64,000 nucleotides of DNA from contig CAVRVH010000007.1 in assembly GCA_963724665.1 (NCBI GenBank), positions 124,001-188,000 on the forward strand. The letters are read 5' to 3'. The notes beneath the pieces are model-generated. The model did no database searches, was not told where the DNA came from, and was given only the letters and a program-made list of their open reading frames with translations. Numbering within the stretch: position 1 is the first letter of the stretch; each line of letters begins with the position of its first letter. The translations under genes were made by a program, and so were the position numbers. Of this stretch, positions 26,706-35,366 are shown in pieces. This DNA comes from DASUPK01 sp963724665. Lineage in GTDB: Bacteria > Actinomycetota > Thermoleophilia > Solirubrobacterales > 70-9.

Positions 26706-27852
26706 GCGGCTCTTGGCCCGGATCCTCCAAGCGTTCGAGCCGCCCCATGGGGGTGTGGCGGAGCACGTCAGGGCCCTGTCTCTCAGCCTGCGTGAGAGAG
26801 GGCACGAGGTGGTGGTTGCAGGCCCGCTGGAGAGCGGGATCTACCCCGAACTCGAGAGCGCCGGCATTCCGGTCGCTCGCCTTCCATTCGTCGGGACGAT
26901 CCTCGCCCCGGACCCGGACCGCCGGGCGGGGCGCATTCTGCGACGGATCATCTCCGACGGGAGCTTCGATGTGGGTCACGCCCACGGAGTTAAAGCCGGC
27001 GTGTTGCTGAGGGGCATCGGAGCGCTGGTGCGCTTACCGGTTCTCTATACGCCCCACGGCTTCGCATTCATCCTGAACCAGTATCGAGACGATCTCGCTC
27101 ATCCGCGGCTGAGGCGCGCCGTGGTGATCAACGCCGAGCGCGCCATGGGTCTGGTCACAGCGCGCCTGGTCTGCGTTTCGGAGTTCGAGCGCGGCTTCGC
27201 CGATCGATTGCACATCGTGCCCGTCGGCCGACGGCGGACGATCCCGAACGGCGTGGTGCCGGATCGGCCGACCGCGCCCGACCCGGCCCTGGTGGCATGG
27301 AAGGGCAGCGGCCAGCTCTTCGGCGCTGTTGCGGTCCTCCGCTGGGAGAAGGGTCTTCACCGTCTGATCGAGGTGGCGCAGATGCTGGGCAACGAGTTGC
27401 CGGACCTTCGGCTGGCGATCGTCGGAGACGGCCCCCTGCGGTCCGAGTTGACAGAGCAAATCGAGCGCGCGGGCGTCGGCGATCGGATCCGAATGTTCCC
27501 GTTCTCGGGGAGCTCCTTCGCTCACCTCGCGGCCCTCGATGGGCTGCTCTTTCCCTCGACCGTCGAGATCGCTGGGATCGTGGTGATGGAGGGGATGGTG
27601 CAGTCGCTGCCCGTCATCGCGTCGGCGGTCGGTGGCGTCCCTGAGATGGTCCGTGATGGTGAGACCGGCGTCCTCGTCCCGCCCGGCGACACCGGCCGCC
27701 TTCTAGCCGCCGTCCGGGAGCTTGCTGCGGATCCAGACATGGGGCGCCGGCTCGGAGAGCGGGGCAAGGAGCTCGCTGAGTCGCGCTTCAGTCTCGAGCG
27801 AATGACCGACGCGCTGGAGCGGGAGTACCTGGAGGTGTCCGCCTCCATGTAG
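26665..27852 (+). CDS. Glycosyltransferase family 4
   Basis: A 395-residue GT-B enzyme. EPPHGGVAEHVRALSLSLRE is the glycine-rich acceptor-side loop, FDVGHAHGVKAGVLLR and LYTPHGFAF belong to the N-terminal domain, and VLRWEKGLHRLIEVA with STVEIAGIVVMEGMVQSLPV forms the donor site, the usual E-x7-E being EIAGIVVME. A TTG at 26713 is an alternative start. It ends 7 nt before the stop of the convergent glycosidase-like gene. Confidence 0.88.
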   Translation: MEGVPSSLSAGRPERLLARILQAFEPPHGGVAEHVRALSLSLRERGHEVVVAGPLESGIYPELESAGIPVARLPFVGTILAPDPDRRAGRILRRIISDGSFDVGHAHGVKAGVLLRGIGALVRLPVLYTPHGFAFILNQYRDDLAHPRLRRAVVINAERAMGLVTARLVCVSEFERGFADRLHIVPVGRRRTIPNGVVPDRPTAPDPALVAWKGSGQLFGAVAVLRWEKGLHRLIEVAQMLGNELPDLRLAIVGDGPLRSELTEQIERAGVGDRIRMFPFSGSSFAHLAALDGLLFPSTVEIAGIVVMEGMVQSLPVIASAVGGVPEMVRDGETGVLVPPGDTGRLLAAVRELAADPDMGRRLGERGKELAESRFSLERMTDALEREYLEVSASM

Positions 27853-27858
27853 AGGCGC

Positions 27859-29634
27859 TCATCCCCGTCGCCTTCGCTTGGGCCGGACCTTCTTGTGGGG
27901 GCGCTTGGGAGCGTGTATGACGCTCGGCGGAGAAGTCGTGGTCGGGGGCGGAGTTGTCGTAGTCGGGGGCGGAGTGGTTGTGGTCGGCGGGGGAGTTGTC
28001 GTGGCGGGCGGCGGCTGCGACGGCCCGTACACCGCCGCATCCCAGAACGAGAACCCGTAAGGGGTGGCCCGGGTCAGACCCATCACCCTGACGTAGCGGG
28101 CACTCCGCGCAGTGAAGGTGGTCGTCTTGATGCCCGGCCCGGAGTTGGTCACGTCGGCGGCCTGGGTGAAGTTGGTGCCGTCGGTTGACGTGAGGATCTG
28201 GTACTGGGTGGCGTAGGCGTCCTCCCAGTTGAGCTTCACCGTGTCGACCGGCTGGGCGGTGCCCAGATCGACCTGCCACCACTGGTTGTCGGCGAACGCC
28301 GAGCTCCAGCGAGTACCCGAGTTGCCGTCGTTGGCCTTGTTCGCCTCGAGCCCGGTCGCCTCGACGCTCTGCGAGGTCGCCGTCTTGTTGAGGGCCAGGT
28401 TGGTCGATGGCGGTGAAGTTGACGTGGTGGGCGGTGGATCGCTGGGCGGGGAAGGATCGCTCGGCGCGGAGGCGATCAGGACGGCCCCGGACGAGGCCCC
28501 CAGCGTCACCGAGCTCACCTGCCCGCCGGTGGAGAGACGGGTGTAGGTCCCCCCGAGCTGGGCGGTGCGGGATGGGCTGCCGGGCTCGTTGGTGAGCACG
28601 AAACCATTGGCGAAATCCCGGCGCCAGAGCCCATCCCACTGATACCGGTTGCCCTTCGGGGCTCCGAGGTCGGTCTGCCAGCCGGACCACCAATTCGTGG
28701 GGTCAGCCTGGTAGTCAGATGAAATCGCGTCATTCGCCGCCTTCACGAGGTACAGCGACGCCATCTCGTACTCCCGCTTGGCAGAGTTGAGGTTGTAGGG
28801 CTCCGAGACGATCGTCTTGCCGAGGGAGTGCAGCCAATCGATGTGGTTCATGAAGGTCTCGTACCCGAATGTCCCGCCACCCTGGGTGAGTCCGCCGTCG
28901 TTGAAGCCGCGCTCGAGCTCGATCGTGTCCGCGGACTTGATCTCTCGCTGGACGTAGGGATCGGACTGGTCCATCCACCACAGGGCGTTGTGGGTGATCT
29001 GGGTGGTCGGCAGTCCGGCTCTGATCGCCTCGCAGAACTCGGCGATGTATCGGCGCCAGTTGGCGTCGGTCATCGGCTGGCCGGTGCGCAGGTCGATCGG
29101 GCGGACGTCATTGCCGGCGCCGTTTGAGACCCGCATCTCCATGTTGACGTCGTCCACAAAGATCCCGGCGTAGCCCTTGGCCACCGTGTCCTGGGCCTGC
29201 GAGATCCACCACGCGCGGAATCCCGGGCTGCCGATGTCGGCCGCGTACTGCGGGCAGCTCGAGCCGTCGCAGCCCGAGGGGATGTAGAGAGCGCGGCCCT
29301 GCGAGTCGCGCAGCACCCAGTCGGGATGTTGCTGCATGACCGACTGGTCAAGCGACGCGTCCCTGTAGAGGGCATAGAGATCCCGATAGAAGTCGCTGGG
29401 CGGCGCCCAGGAGAGGGCCTGGTCGAAGAACGGCGGATAGCCGCGCATCCGCGAGTAGGTCTGGCTCATCCACTGGCGCTGCGCGGTGCTCGACCCCGTG
29501 AGCGTGGAATCGAAGGACGACGTCGCATTGCGGATGAAGTTGAACTGACCGATCGACGATGCGCTCGCCATCGCCGGCGAGACTACGGTGAAGACCGCGA
29601 GGACCAGCAGTGCGATGAGGGAGCGTCGAAGCAT
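27859..29634 (-). CDS. Secreted putative glycoside hydrolase (GHL15-like) with F5/8 type C (CBM32-like) domain
   Basis: A 591-residue exported protein. A signal peptide cleaves near SPAMASA, and a GHL15-like domain (about 30-400) nearly repeats the 21479-22750 gene (RQWMSQTYSRMRGYPPFFDQ, FVDDVNMEMRV). A discoidin/CBM32-like sugar-binding module (about 420-545: NLALNKTATSQSVEA, NQWWQVDLG, RYVRVMGL) is followed by a TTTPPPT repeat tail ending in a Lys/Arg-rich segment. The module and basic tail suggest retention on wall polymer. Function as a hydrolase is inferred. Confidence 0.7.
   Translation of the reverse strand: MLRRSLIALLVLAVFTVVSPAMASASSIGQFNFIRNATSSFDSTLTGSSTAQRQWMSQTYSRMRGYPPFFDQALSWAPPSDFYRDLYALYRDASLDQSVMQQHPDWVLRDSQGRALYIPSGCDGSSCPQYAADIGSPGFRAWWISQAQDTVAKGYAGIFVDDVNMEMRVSNGAGNDVRPIDLRTGQPMTDANWRRYIAEFCEAIRAGLPTTQITHNALWWMDQSDPYVQREIKSADTIELERGFNDGGLTQGGGTFGYETFMNHIDWLHSLGKTIVSEPYNLNSAKREYEMASLYLVKAANDAISSDYQADPTNWWSGWQTDLGAPKGNRYQWDGLWRRDFANGFVLTNEPGSPSRTAQLGGTYTRLSTGGQVSSVTLGASSGAVLIASAPSDPSPPSDPPPTTSTSPPSTNLALNKTATSQSVEATGLEANKANDGNSGTRWSSAFADNQWWQVDLGTAQPVDTVKLNWEDAYATQYQILTSTDGTNFTQAADVTNSGPGIKTTTFTARSARYVRVMGLTRATPYGFSFWDAAVYGPSQPPPATTTPPPTTTTPPPTTTTPPPTTTSPPSVIHAPKRPHKKVRPKRRRRG
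27935..28018 (-). repeat. Four tandem 21-bp units encoding TTTPPPT
   Basis: Units at 27935-27955, 27956-27976, 27977-27997 and 27998-28018 differ by a few bases, the last being most divergent. They encode the Pro/Thr spacer near the C-terminus of the secreted hydrolase. Such a short in-frame array could vary in copy number. Confidence 0.8.
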
Positions 29635-29772
29635 TTGCTCCGGTCACATCGCCCCCGGGACTAATGAATTCAGGTATGGCCGCCTGGCTAGACGAAGTAG
29701 GGAGGGCGCCGCGATCAGGCTCTAGACGGCCGTACTAGATGACGCCGTCTTGCCTGCCCGCTTAGATTGCGG

Positions 29773-30822
29773 GTGTTGGGTGTCCCTTCGAACAGGCAAG
29801 TGCTCGTCGCGGGAGGCGCGGGGTACGTCGGTTCCGTGCTGGTGCGGCGGTTGCTCGACGCGGGCTACCGCGTCCGGGTCCTCGATGCGCTGCTCTATGG
29901 CAACGGCGAGGCTCTCTCAGGCGTTCTTGAGGACGACGGGTTCAGCTTCATGCGGGGGGACATCCGGTCGCAGGCGGCGATCTCTGAGGCGCTCGAAGGG
30001 GTCACCGACGTAGTCCTGCTCGCCGCCCTGGTTGGGGACCCCGTCTGCAAGAAGAATCCGGAGCTTGCACGCGAGGTCAACGTCGACGGCGCCCTCAACC
30101 TGCTCGAGGCGTCGCGGGTCGCGGGCGTGGACCGGTTCGTGTTCGCCTCCACCTGCAGCAACTACGGCCTGCGCGAGGGCGACGATCTTGCGACCGAGGA
30201 GGACGAGCTCCATCCGCTCTCGCTCTACGCCGAGACCAAGGTGGAGATGGAGCGCAACCTGCTCTCCGGCTCGGCGGACCAGGCGGCCACGGTGCTCCGG
30301 GTCGCGACCGCCTTCGGGACCTCACCGAGAATGCGCTTCGATTTGACGGTCTCCGAATTCGCGCGCGATCTCGCGCTCGGTAAGAAGCTCGAGGTCTACG
30401 ACGCGGACACCTGGCGGCCCTACTGCCATGTCGCGGACATCTCCACGGCGATCGCCACGGTTCTGGAGGCTCCGGTGGATACCGTCGGAAGTGAGGTGTT
30501 CAACGTGGGCGGCGAGGACGGCAACTACACCAAGCGGATGATCGTCGAGGCGGCCGTCGATGCCCTCGGCGGGGAGGGCAGCGTCACCTGGACCGTGGGG
30601 GGGGACGACGCCCGCAACTACCGGGTCTCGTTCTCGAAGATCCAGGCGGCGCTCGGCTTCAAGCCGCAGCACAGCGTCCCGCAGGCGATCGAGCGGTTGA
30701 TCGGCGCTCTCCGCGAGGGCCTGTTCAGCGACGTCGAGTCCAACGCGCTCTTTCACGGGAATCGCGACTTGGACGCCGCGGCCGTGCCGCCGCCGGATCA
30801 GGGGGGGGTGGAGGGCGAATGA
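29773..30822 (+). CDS. NAD-dependent epimerase/dehydratase (sugar nucleotide SDR)
   Basis: About 349 residues. VLVAGGAGYVGSVLVRRLLD binds NAD, FASTCSNYGLREGD and LYAETKVEME hold the Ser/Tyr/Lys active site, and YCHVADISTAI is typical of UDP/GDP-sugar epimerase-dehydratases. The substrate is not readable. TTG 29767, GTG 29773 and TTG 29776 are all possible starts after TTAGAT (29762-29767). It overlaps the next gene by an ATGA and heads a precursor module (SDR, nucleotidyltransferase, aminotransferase). Confidence 0.88.
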   Translation: MLGVPSNRQVLVAGGAGYVGSVLVRRLLDAGYRVRVLDALLYGNGEALSGVLEDDGFSFMRGDIRSQAAISEALEGVTDVVLLAALVGDPVCKKNPELAREVNVDGALNLLEASRVAGVDRFVFASTCSNYGLREGDDLATEEDELHPLSLYAETKVEMERNLLSGSADQAATVLRVATAFGTSPRMRFDLTVSEFARDLALGKKLEVYDADTWRPYCHVADISTAIATVLEAPVDTVGSEVFNVGGEDGNYTKRMIVEAAVDALGGEGSVTWTVGGDDARNYRVSFSKIQAALGFKPQHSVPQAIERLIGALREGLFSDVESNALFHGNRDLDAAAVPPPDQGGVEGE

Positions 30823-31523
30823 GGGCCGTCATCCTCGCCGGGGGCAAGGGCACGAGGCTGCGGCCCTACACGACGATCCTCCCGAAGCCACTCGTCCCGG
30901 TCGGTGAACGGCCCATCCTCGAGATCATCATCCGGCAGCTCGCCAAGAACGGCTTCAAGCGAGTGGACCTGATCGTTGGCCACCTCGGCGGCCTGATCAA
31001 GGTCTATCTGGACGGGATCGAGCTGCCCGAGGGAGTCGAGCTCCGCTACTGGTGGGAGGACCAGCCCCTCGGCACGGCCGGGGCGCTGCGCCAGATCGAC
31101 GACCTCGACGAGAACTTCGTGGCGATGAACGGAGACGTGCTCACCACCCTGGACTACGCCCAGCTGATGCGGTTCCACCAGGGCCAGGGCGCCGCCCTGA
31201 CGATTGCGACCCACCGCCAGATGGTCGACCTCGAGCTCGGGGTGATCGAGTCGAAGGACGGGTTCGTCACCGATTACATCGAGAAGCCGACCCTGCCATT
31301 CGACGTGAGCATGGGGGTCTATGCGTATTCCCCAAACGTGTTGTCGGAGATCCCCCTCTCCTACTTCGACTTCCCGCAGCTGGTCAAGGAGCTGCTCGGG
31401 AGAGGCGAGAAGGTCGCGGTCTACACCGGGCCAGGGATCTGGTTCGACATCGGGACCATCAGCGAGCACGAGCGCGCCACGGCGGAGGTAACCAGCCACC
31501 CGGAGCTCTTCGGGTATGACTGA
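30819..31523 (+). CDS. Sugar-phosphate nucleotidyltransferase
   Basis: A 234-residue NTP-transferase. MRAVILAGGKGTRLRPYT with ILPKPLVPVGERP is the signature nucleotide and sugar-phosphate site, and NGDVLTTLDYAQ provides a metal-binding Asp. It makes an NDP-sugar from NTP and a sugar phosphate; the short single-domain form resembles GlmU/ManC-like and RmlA-like enzymes without a left-handed helix. It overlaps both neighbours. Confidence 0.88.
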   Translation: MRAVILAGGKGTRLRPYTTILPKPLVPVGERPILEIIIRQLAKNGFKRVDLIVGHLGGLIKVYLDGIELPEGVELRYWWEDQPLGTAGALRQIDDLDENFVAMNGDVLTTLDYAQLMRFHQGQGAALTIATHRQMVDLELGVIESKDGFVTDYIEKPTLPFDVSMGVYAYSPNVLSEIPLSYFDFPQLVKELLGRGEKVAVYTGPGIWFDIGTISEHERATAEVTSHPELFGYD

Positions 31524-32655
31524 TTGGCGGGTTCCACTCGTCAACGTGGAGATCGCCGAGTCGGAGATCGCAGCAGTCGAGGAGGTCTATCGGTCGGGGT
31601 GGCTGACGATGGGACCTCGCACGGCCGAGCTCGAGGGGCAGTTCGCCGACTACGTTGGGGCCCGACACGCGGTCGCCGTCTCGAGCTGCACTGCGGCGCT
31701 CCACCTGATCTGCCTGGCGGCCGGAATCGGCCCCGGAGACGAGGTTGTCGTTCCCTCCCTCACCTTCGTCGCGACCGCCAACGCGGTCCGCTATACGGGT
31801 GCGACGCCGGTGTTCGCCGACGTGCGCAGCCTGGAGCGACCCTGGCTCTCGGCCGACGCCGTGGAGGCCGCGATCGGGGAGCGGACCAGGGCGATCATGG
31901 CGATGAGCTACGGCGGGCACCCTGGGGAAATCGAGGATCTCGCCACCCTGGCCGGTGAGCGCGGTCTGCCGCTGCTCGAGGACGCGGCGCACGGCCTCGG
32001 GGGCCGGGTCGGCGGGCAGCGACTCGGCACCTTCGGACTCGCCGGCGCATTCAGCTTCTTCTCCAACAAGAACCTCCCGGTCGGGGAAGGGGGCATGGTC
32101 GTCACCGATGACGACGAGGTCGCGGAACAGGCCCGTCTGCTGCGCTCGCACGGAATGACATCCGCAACCTGGGAGCGCTTCAAGGGCGAGACGATGAGCT
32201 ACGACGTGGTCGGGCTCGGGTTCAACTATCGAATCGACGAGCCCCGGGCGGCCTTGGCCAGTGCTCGCCTCGGCCGGCTCGACGACGCCAATGGCCGTAG
32301 GGCGGCCCATTCGGAGGAATACCGCCGCCTCCTCGCGGATCTCAACGGCGTCCTCGTTGCGATGCCGGGTGCGGATTCCATCGAGAGCGCACACCATCTC
32401 TTCACGATCGTTCTCGACGACGAGCTGGATCGCGATGCGGTGCGCTCGAACCTCGCCGACGCCCGCATCGAGACGAGCATCCACTACCCGCCGGTTCACG
32501 GGTTCTCCCTCTATCGAGACCCCGCTCTCGAGCTCCCCGAGACAGAGCGATACGCGCGGTCGACGATCACGCTCCCGCTGTACCCCGAGCTCACCGAGGA
32601 GCAGCAGGGGATGGTCGTGGAGAGCCTGCGCAGCGCCATCGACAAGGCGAGCTGA
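31516..32655 (+). CDS. DegT/DnrJ/EryC1/StrS-type sugar aminotransferase
   Basis: A 379-residue PLP enzyme. PLVNVEIAESEIAAVEEVYR at the start, AVSSCTAALHLICLAAGI for the cofactor phosphate, LLEDAAHGLGG for the PLP-stacking Asp, and FSFFSNKNLPVGEGGM with the Schiff-base Lys are all present. It aminates a keto-sugar nucleotide, so the polymer should include an amino sugar. It starts 8 nt inside the nucleotidyltransferase gene. Confidence 0.92.
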   Translation: MTDWRVPLVNVEIAESEIAAVEEVYRSGWLTMGPRTAELEGQFADYVGARHAVAVSSCTAALHLICLAAGIGPGDEVVVPSLTFVATANAVRYTGATPVFADVRSLERPWLSADAVEAAIGERTRAIMAMSYGGHPGEIEDLATLAGERGLPLLEDAAHGLGGRVGGQRLGTFGLAGAFSFFSNKNLPVGEGGMVVTDDDEVAEQARLLRSHGMTSATWERFKGETMSYDVVGLGFNYRIDEPRAALASARLGRLDDANGRRAAHSEEYRRLLADLNGVLVAMPGADSIESAHHLFTIVLDDELDRDAVRSNLADARIETSIHYPPVHGFSLYRDPALELPETERYARSTITLPLYPELTEEQQGMVVESLRSAIDKAS

Positions 32656-32661
32656 GCGCGC

Positions 32662-33813
32662 GTGGCGCGAATCCTGATGGTCATTCGTCCCGATGAGGGT
32701 GGAGCGTTCAGGCACCTGGCGGACCTCAGCCGCGGCGTCACGGCCGCCGGGCACGACGTTGCGGTCTGCGGGCCGCTCGCCCATCGCGCCGACGACCTGG
32801 ACGCCGAGGTGATCCCCCTGGCGATGACCCGTGCGATCGATCCCCGTGCGGATCTCGCAAGCCTGCGGGGCCTTGCCCGCATCGTCCGTGCGTGGCGCCC
32901 GGACCTCATTCACGCTCACGGATCGAAGGGGGCCGTGTACGCGCGAGTCGGCCGGCCGGCCTATCCACGTGTGCCCGTGATCTACACGCCGCACGGCTAT
33001 CCGTTTGCCGGTTCTCTCCCTGCCCCTGCCAGGAAGCGGTACAAGCAGATCGAGAGGCTGCTCAGCCGGCTCTCGACCATGGTCATCTGCGTTTGCGAGG
33101 CGGAGCGCAGGCTGGCCCTTTCGGTCGGGACCCCCCGGACCACGGTGGTCCACAACGGGACCGAGCCCGACCCTCCGCGGCAGGTTGCGAGCTCGATGGA
33201 GGCCCTGCGAGGCGGGGGTCCCGTGGTCGTGGCGGTCACGGGGCTTCGGCCCGGAAAGGGAGTGGAGACCCTCGTCGAGTCCTGGCCCGCGGTGCTCGAG
33301 CGACGACCGGACGCGGTGCTTGCGATCGCAGGCGATGGCACCGAGCGACAGCGGATCAACGACCTGATGCTGACGCTGGGGGTCGAGGGCTCGGTGCACC
33401 TGCTGGGAAACATCGAGCCCGCCGAGCTGGCCCTCTGGGGAGCAGACCTGTTCGTCAGCCCGTCCTGGGCCGAGTCGTTTCCGTACGCCGTCCTCGAGGC
33501 GATGGCCGTCGGGCTGCCCACGGTGGCGACGGACGTGGGAGGAACCGGCGAGGCGGTCGAGGACGGAGTCACCGGCCGGCTCGTGCCGCCCCGCGACTCT
33601 GGAGTTCTGGCGACCGCGCTTGCCGACGTGCTCGGCGCCGATGACCAGTTGCGGGCGATGGGAGCCGCCGCCCGCCGACGTCATCTGGAACGCTTTACCG
33701 TGCAGCGTATGGCTGAGCGCACGCTGGCGGTCTACGAAGGGACCGGCAGGTGGCGATCCGACAACATCGAACCTCCGGGGGGTATCGTCACGGACCGCGA
33801 GAGGGGAGCATGA
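32662..33813 (+). CDS. Glycosyltransferase family 4
   Basis: A 383-residue GT-B enzyme: LMVIRPDEGGAFRHLADLS, DLIHAHGSKGAVYARVG, VTGLRPGKGVETLVESW and SPSWAESFPYAVLEAMAVGL carry the expected GT4 elements (E-x7-E as ESFPYAVLE). Unlike most GT4 enzymes the N-terminal loop has GGAFRH. GTG start, 6 nt after the aminotransferase stop; its TGA overlaps the ATG of the Wzz/BY-kinase gene. Confidence 0.88.
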   Translation: MARILMVIRPDEGGAFRHLADLSRGVTAAGHDVAVCGPLAHRADDLDAEVIPLAMTRAIDPRADLASLRGLARIVRAWRPDLIHAHGSKGAVYARVGRPAYPRVPVIYTPHGYPFAGSLPAPARKRYKQIERLLSRLSTMVICVCEAERRLALSVGTPRTTVVHNGTEPDPPRQVASSMEALRGGGPVVVAVTGLRPGKGVETLVESWPAVLERRPDAVLAIAGDGTERQRINDLMLTLGVEGSVHLLGNIEPAELALWGADLFVSPSWAESFPYAVLEAMAVGLPTVATDVGGTGEAVEDGVTGRLVPPRDSGVLATALADVLGADDQLRAMGAAARRRHLERFTVQRMAERTLAVYEGTGRWRSDNIEPPGGIVTDRERGA

Positions 33814-35366
33814 ACGACAACTGGCCAACAGACGAACCGGTACGCCGCAGCAGTAGCAGCGGCTCGCGCGACGAGCCGAGCGTCGACGTAGGCGGATACG
33901 TCGCGGCGATCGGGCGGAATAGGCGCCTGATCGCGGTGATCGTGGCGGTCGGCACCGCTGTGGTGCTGGCCCTCTCGCTGATCCTGCCGAAGAACTACAC
34001 GGCCACGGCCAAGATCTCGTTCGATCCCACGACGGTCGCACTCGGCGCGCAGGACGCCACCTCGACCCAACGAGAGCTGGCCACACTCAACACGCTGCTC
34101 ACCAGCAGCGAGGTTCTCGACGTCGCGGCGAAGGCCGTTCCCGGCGAGACCGGCGACTCTCTGAGCAGCAAGGTCTCCTCGTCGGTGAACCCGGACGCGA
34201 ACATCATCAACGTGGTCGGGTCGGATGGTCATCCGGCGGATGCCGCTCACATTGCGAACGCCGTGGCGACGGCTTTCCTGACCGTCCAGGCCGGTCAGGA
34301 GAAGGAGCGCCTGCAGCGGGCCCAGGTCGACCTTCAGGCGCAGATCGACCGGCTGCAGACCTCAGGAGCCCCCGACACGTCGGCCCAGGTCACGGCGATC
34401 CAGAACCGCCTCAGCCAGATCGCAGTGGACATCCAGGTCTCCGGGTCGGAGCTCCAGATCGCTCAGCCCGCCGATGTCCCATCCAGCCCGAGCTCGCCAC
34501 AGCCTGCCAGGAACACGGTTCTGGCTCTGTTCGGCTTTTTCTTCATCGGCGTCCTGATCGCCCTCGGGAGGGACCAGCTCCGACCGCGCCTGCGGAGTGG
34601 CCGCGAGTTCAGCCGGCTCGCCGGCGGCCTGCCGATCCTGGCGACGATTCCCGATCGCGGCCGCGGTTTGCTCGCGAACAGGCGAAATGGGGTTGCCGAG
34701 CACGAGGCGTACCAGACCCTGCGGGCCGCGGTGCGCGCCGCGATCCCGGCGGACCGCCACGAGGTGGTCCTGGTCACCAGCGCCCTGCACGCGGAGGGAA
34801 AGAGCACCGTGACCACGCGGTTGGGAAAGGCGCTGGCTCAGGCCGGTCACCGCACTCTGCTCATCTCAGCGGACCTTCGGGCGCCGAGTCTGCAATGGGC
34901 CTTCGACATCCCCCTACAGCCCGGGCTCACGGAGGCGATCCGGAGTGTCGAGAAGGGCGGTGGAAGACGCGAGGCACTCGCGGCGGTGGTCAGGAGCGTC
35001 GCTCCCACCGACAGCAAGGGCAACGCGCTCTATCCGCTCGACGTCATTCCCAGCGGGGAGATGCCGGACGATCCCTCCAAGCTTCTTTCCGGCCGGGCGG
35101 CGCAGAGCTTCTTCAAGTACATCCACGCCGCCGACTACGAGTACGTCCTGATCGACAGCCCGCCGCTGCTCGGGCTCGCCGACACGCAGGCGCTCGCCGA
35201 GCACGTCGACGAGGTGCTGGTCGTCGGCCGGCTCGACCGCCTCGGCGCAGAGAACGTGATCGACGCACGCGACCTGTTGGCCCGGCTCGGAGTGCACCGA
35301 ATGGGGCTGGTCCTCATCGGGGGCCAGGTCGAGGCGTCGTCGTACCACTACTACGCGCGCCGCTAG
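33810..35366 (+). CDS. Wzz-type chain-length regulator fused to BY-kinase
   Basis: A 518-residue protein. Two membrane segments (LIAVIVAVGTAVVLALSLIL and TVLALFGFFFIGVLIAL) flank a Wzz extracellular domain with a coiled coil. The cytoplasmic part is a bacterial tyrosine kinase: Walker A HAEGKSTVTTRLGKAL, Walker A' LLISADLRAP and Walker B YVLIDSPPLL. A short C-terminal YHYY cluster is the likely autophosphorylation site. It controls polymer length and export. ATG 33810 overlaps the previous TGA. The last 53 nt overlap the convergent Wzy-like gene. Confidence 0.88.
   Translation: MNDNWPTDEPVRRSSSSGSRDEPSVDVGGYVAAIGRNRRLIAVIVAVGTAVVLALSLILPKNYTATAKISFDPTTVALGAQDATSTQRELATLNTLLTSSEVLDVAAKAVPGETGDSLSSKVSSSVNPDANIINVVGSDGHPADAAHIANAVATAFLTVQAGQEKERLQRAQVDLQAQIDRLQTSGAPDTSAQVTAIQNRLSQIAVDIQVSGSELQIAQPADVPSSPSSPQPARNTVLALFGFFFIGVLIALGRDQLRPRLRSGREFSRLAGGLPILATIPDRGRGLLANRRNGVAEHEAYQTLRAAVRAAIPADRHEVVLVTSALHAEGKSTVTTRLGKALAQAGHRTLLISADLRAPSLQWAFDIPLQPGLTEAIRSVEKGGGRREALAAVVRSVAPTDSKGNALYPLDVIPSGEMPDDPSKLLSGRAAQSFFKYIHAADYEYVLIDSPPLLGLADTQALAEHVDEVLVVGRLDRLGAENVIDARDLLARLGVHRMGLVLIGGQVEASSYHYYARR

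Noticed and set aside
27935..28018. Possible CRISPR-like array
   Set aside because: The repeats are contiguous 21-bp units within a coding frame, with no spacers; no CRISPR array or cas gene was seen anywhere.
31459..34086. An 875-residue minus-strand open frame
   Set aside because: It lies antisense to the aminotransferase and GT4 genes, is Arg/His/Asp-rich without any domain, and is a by-product of high GC.
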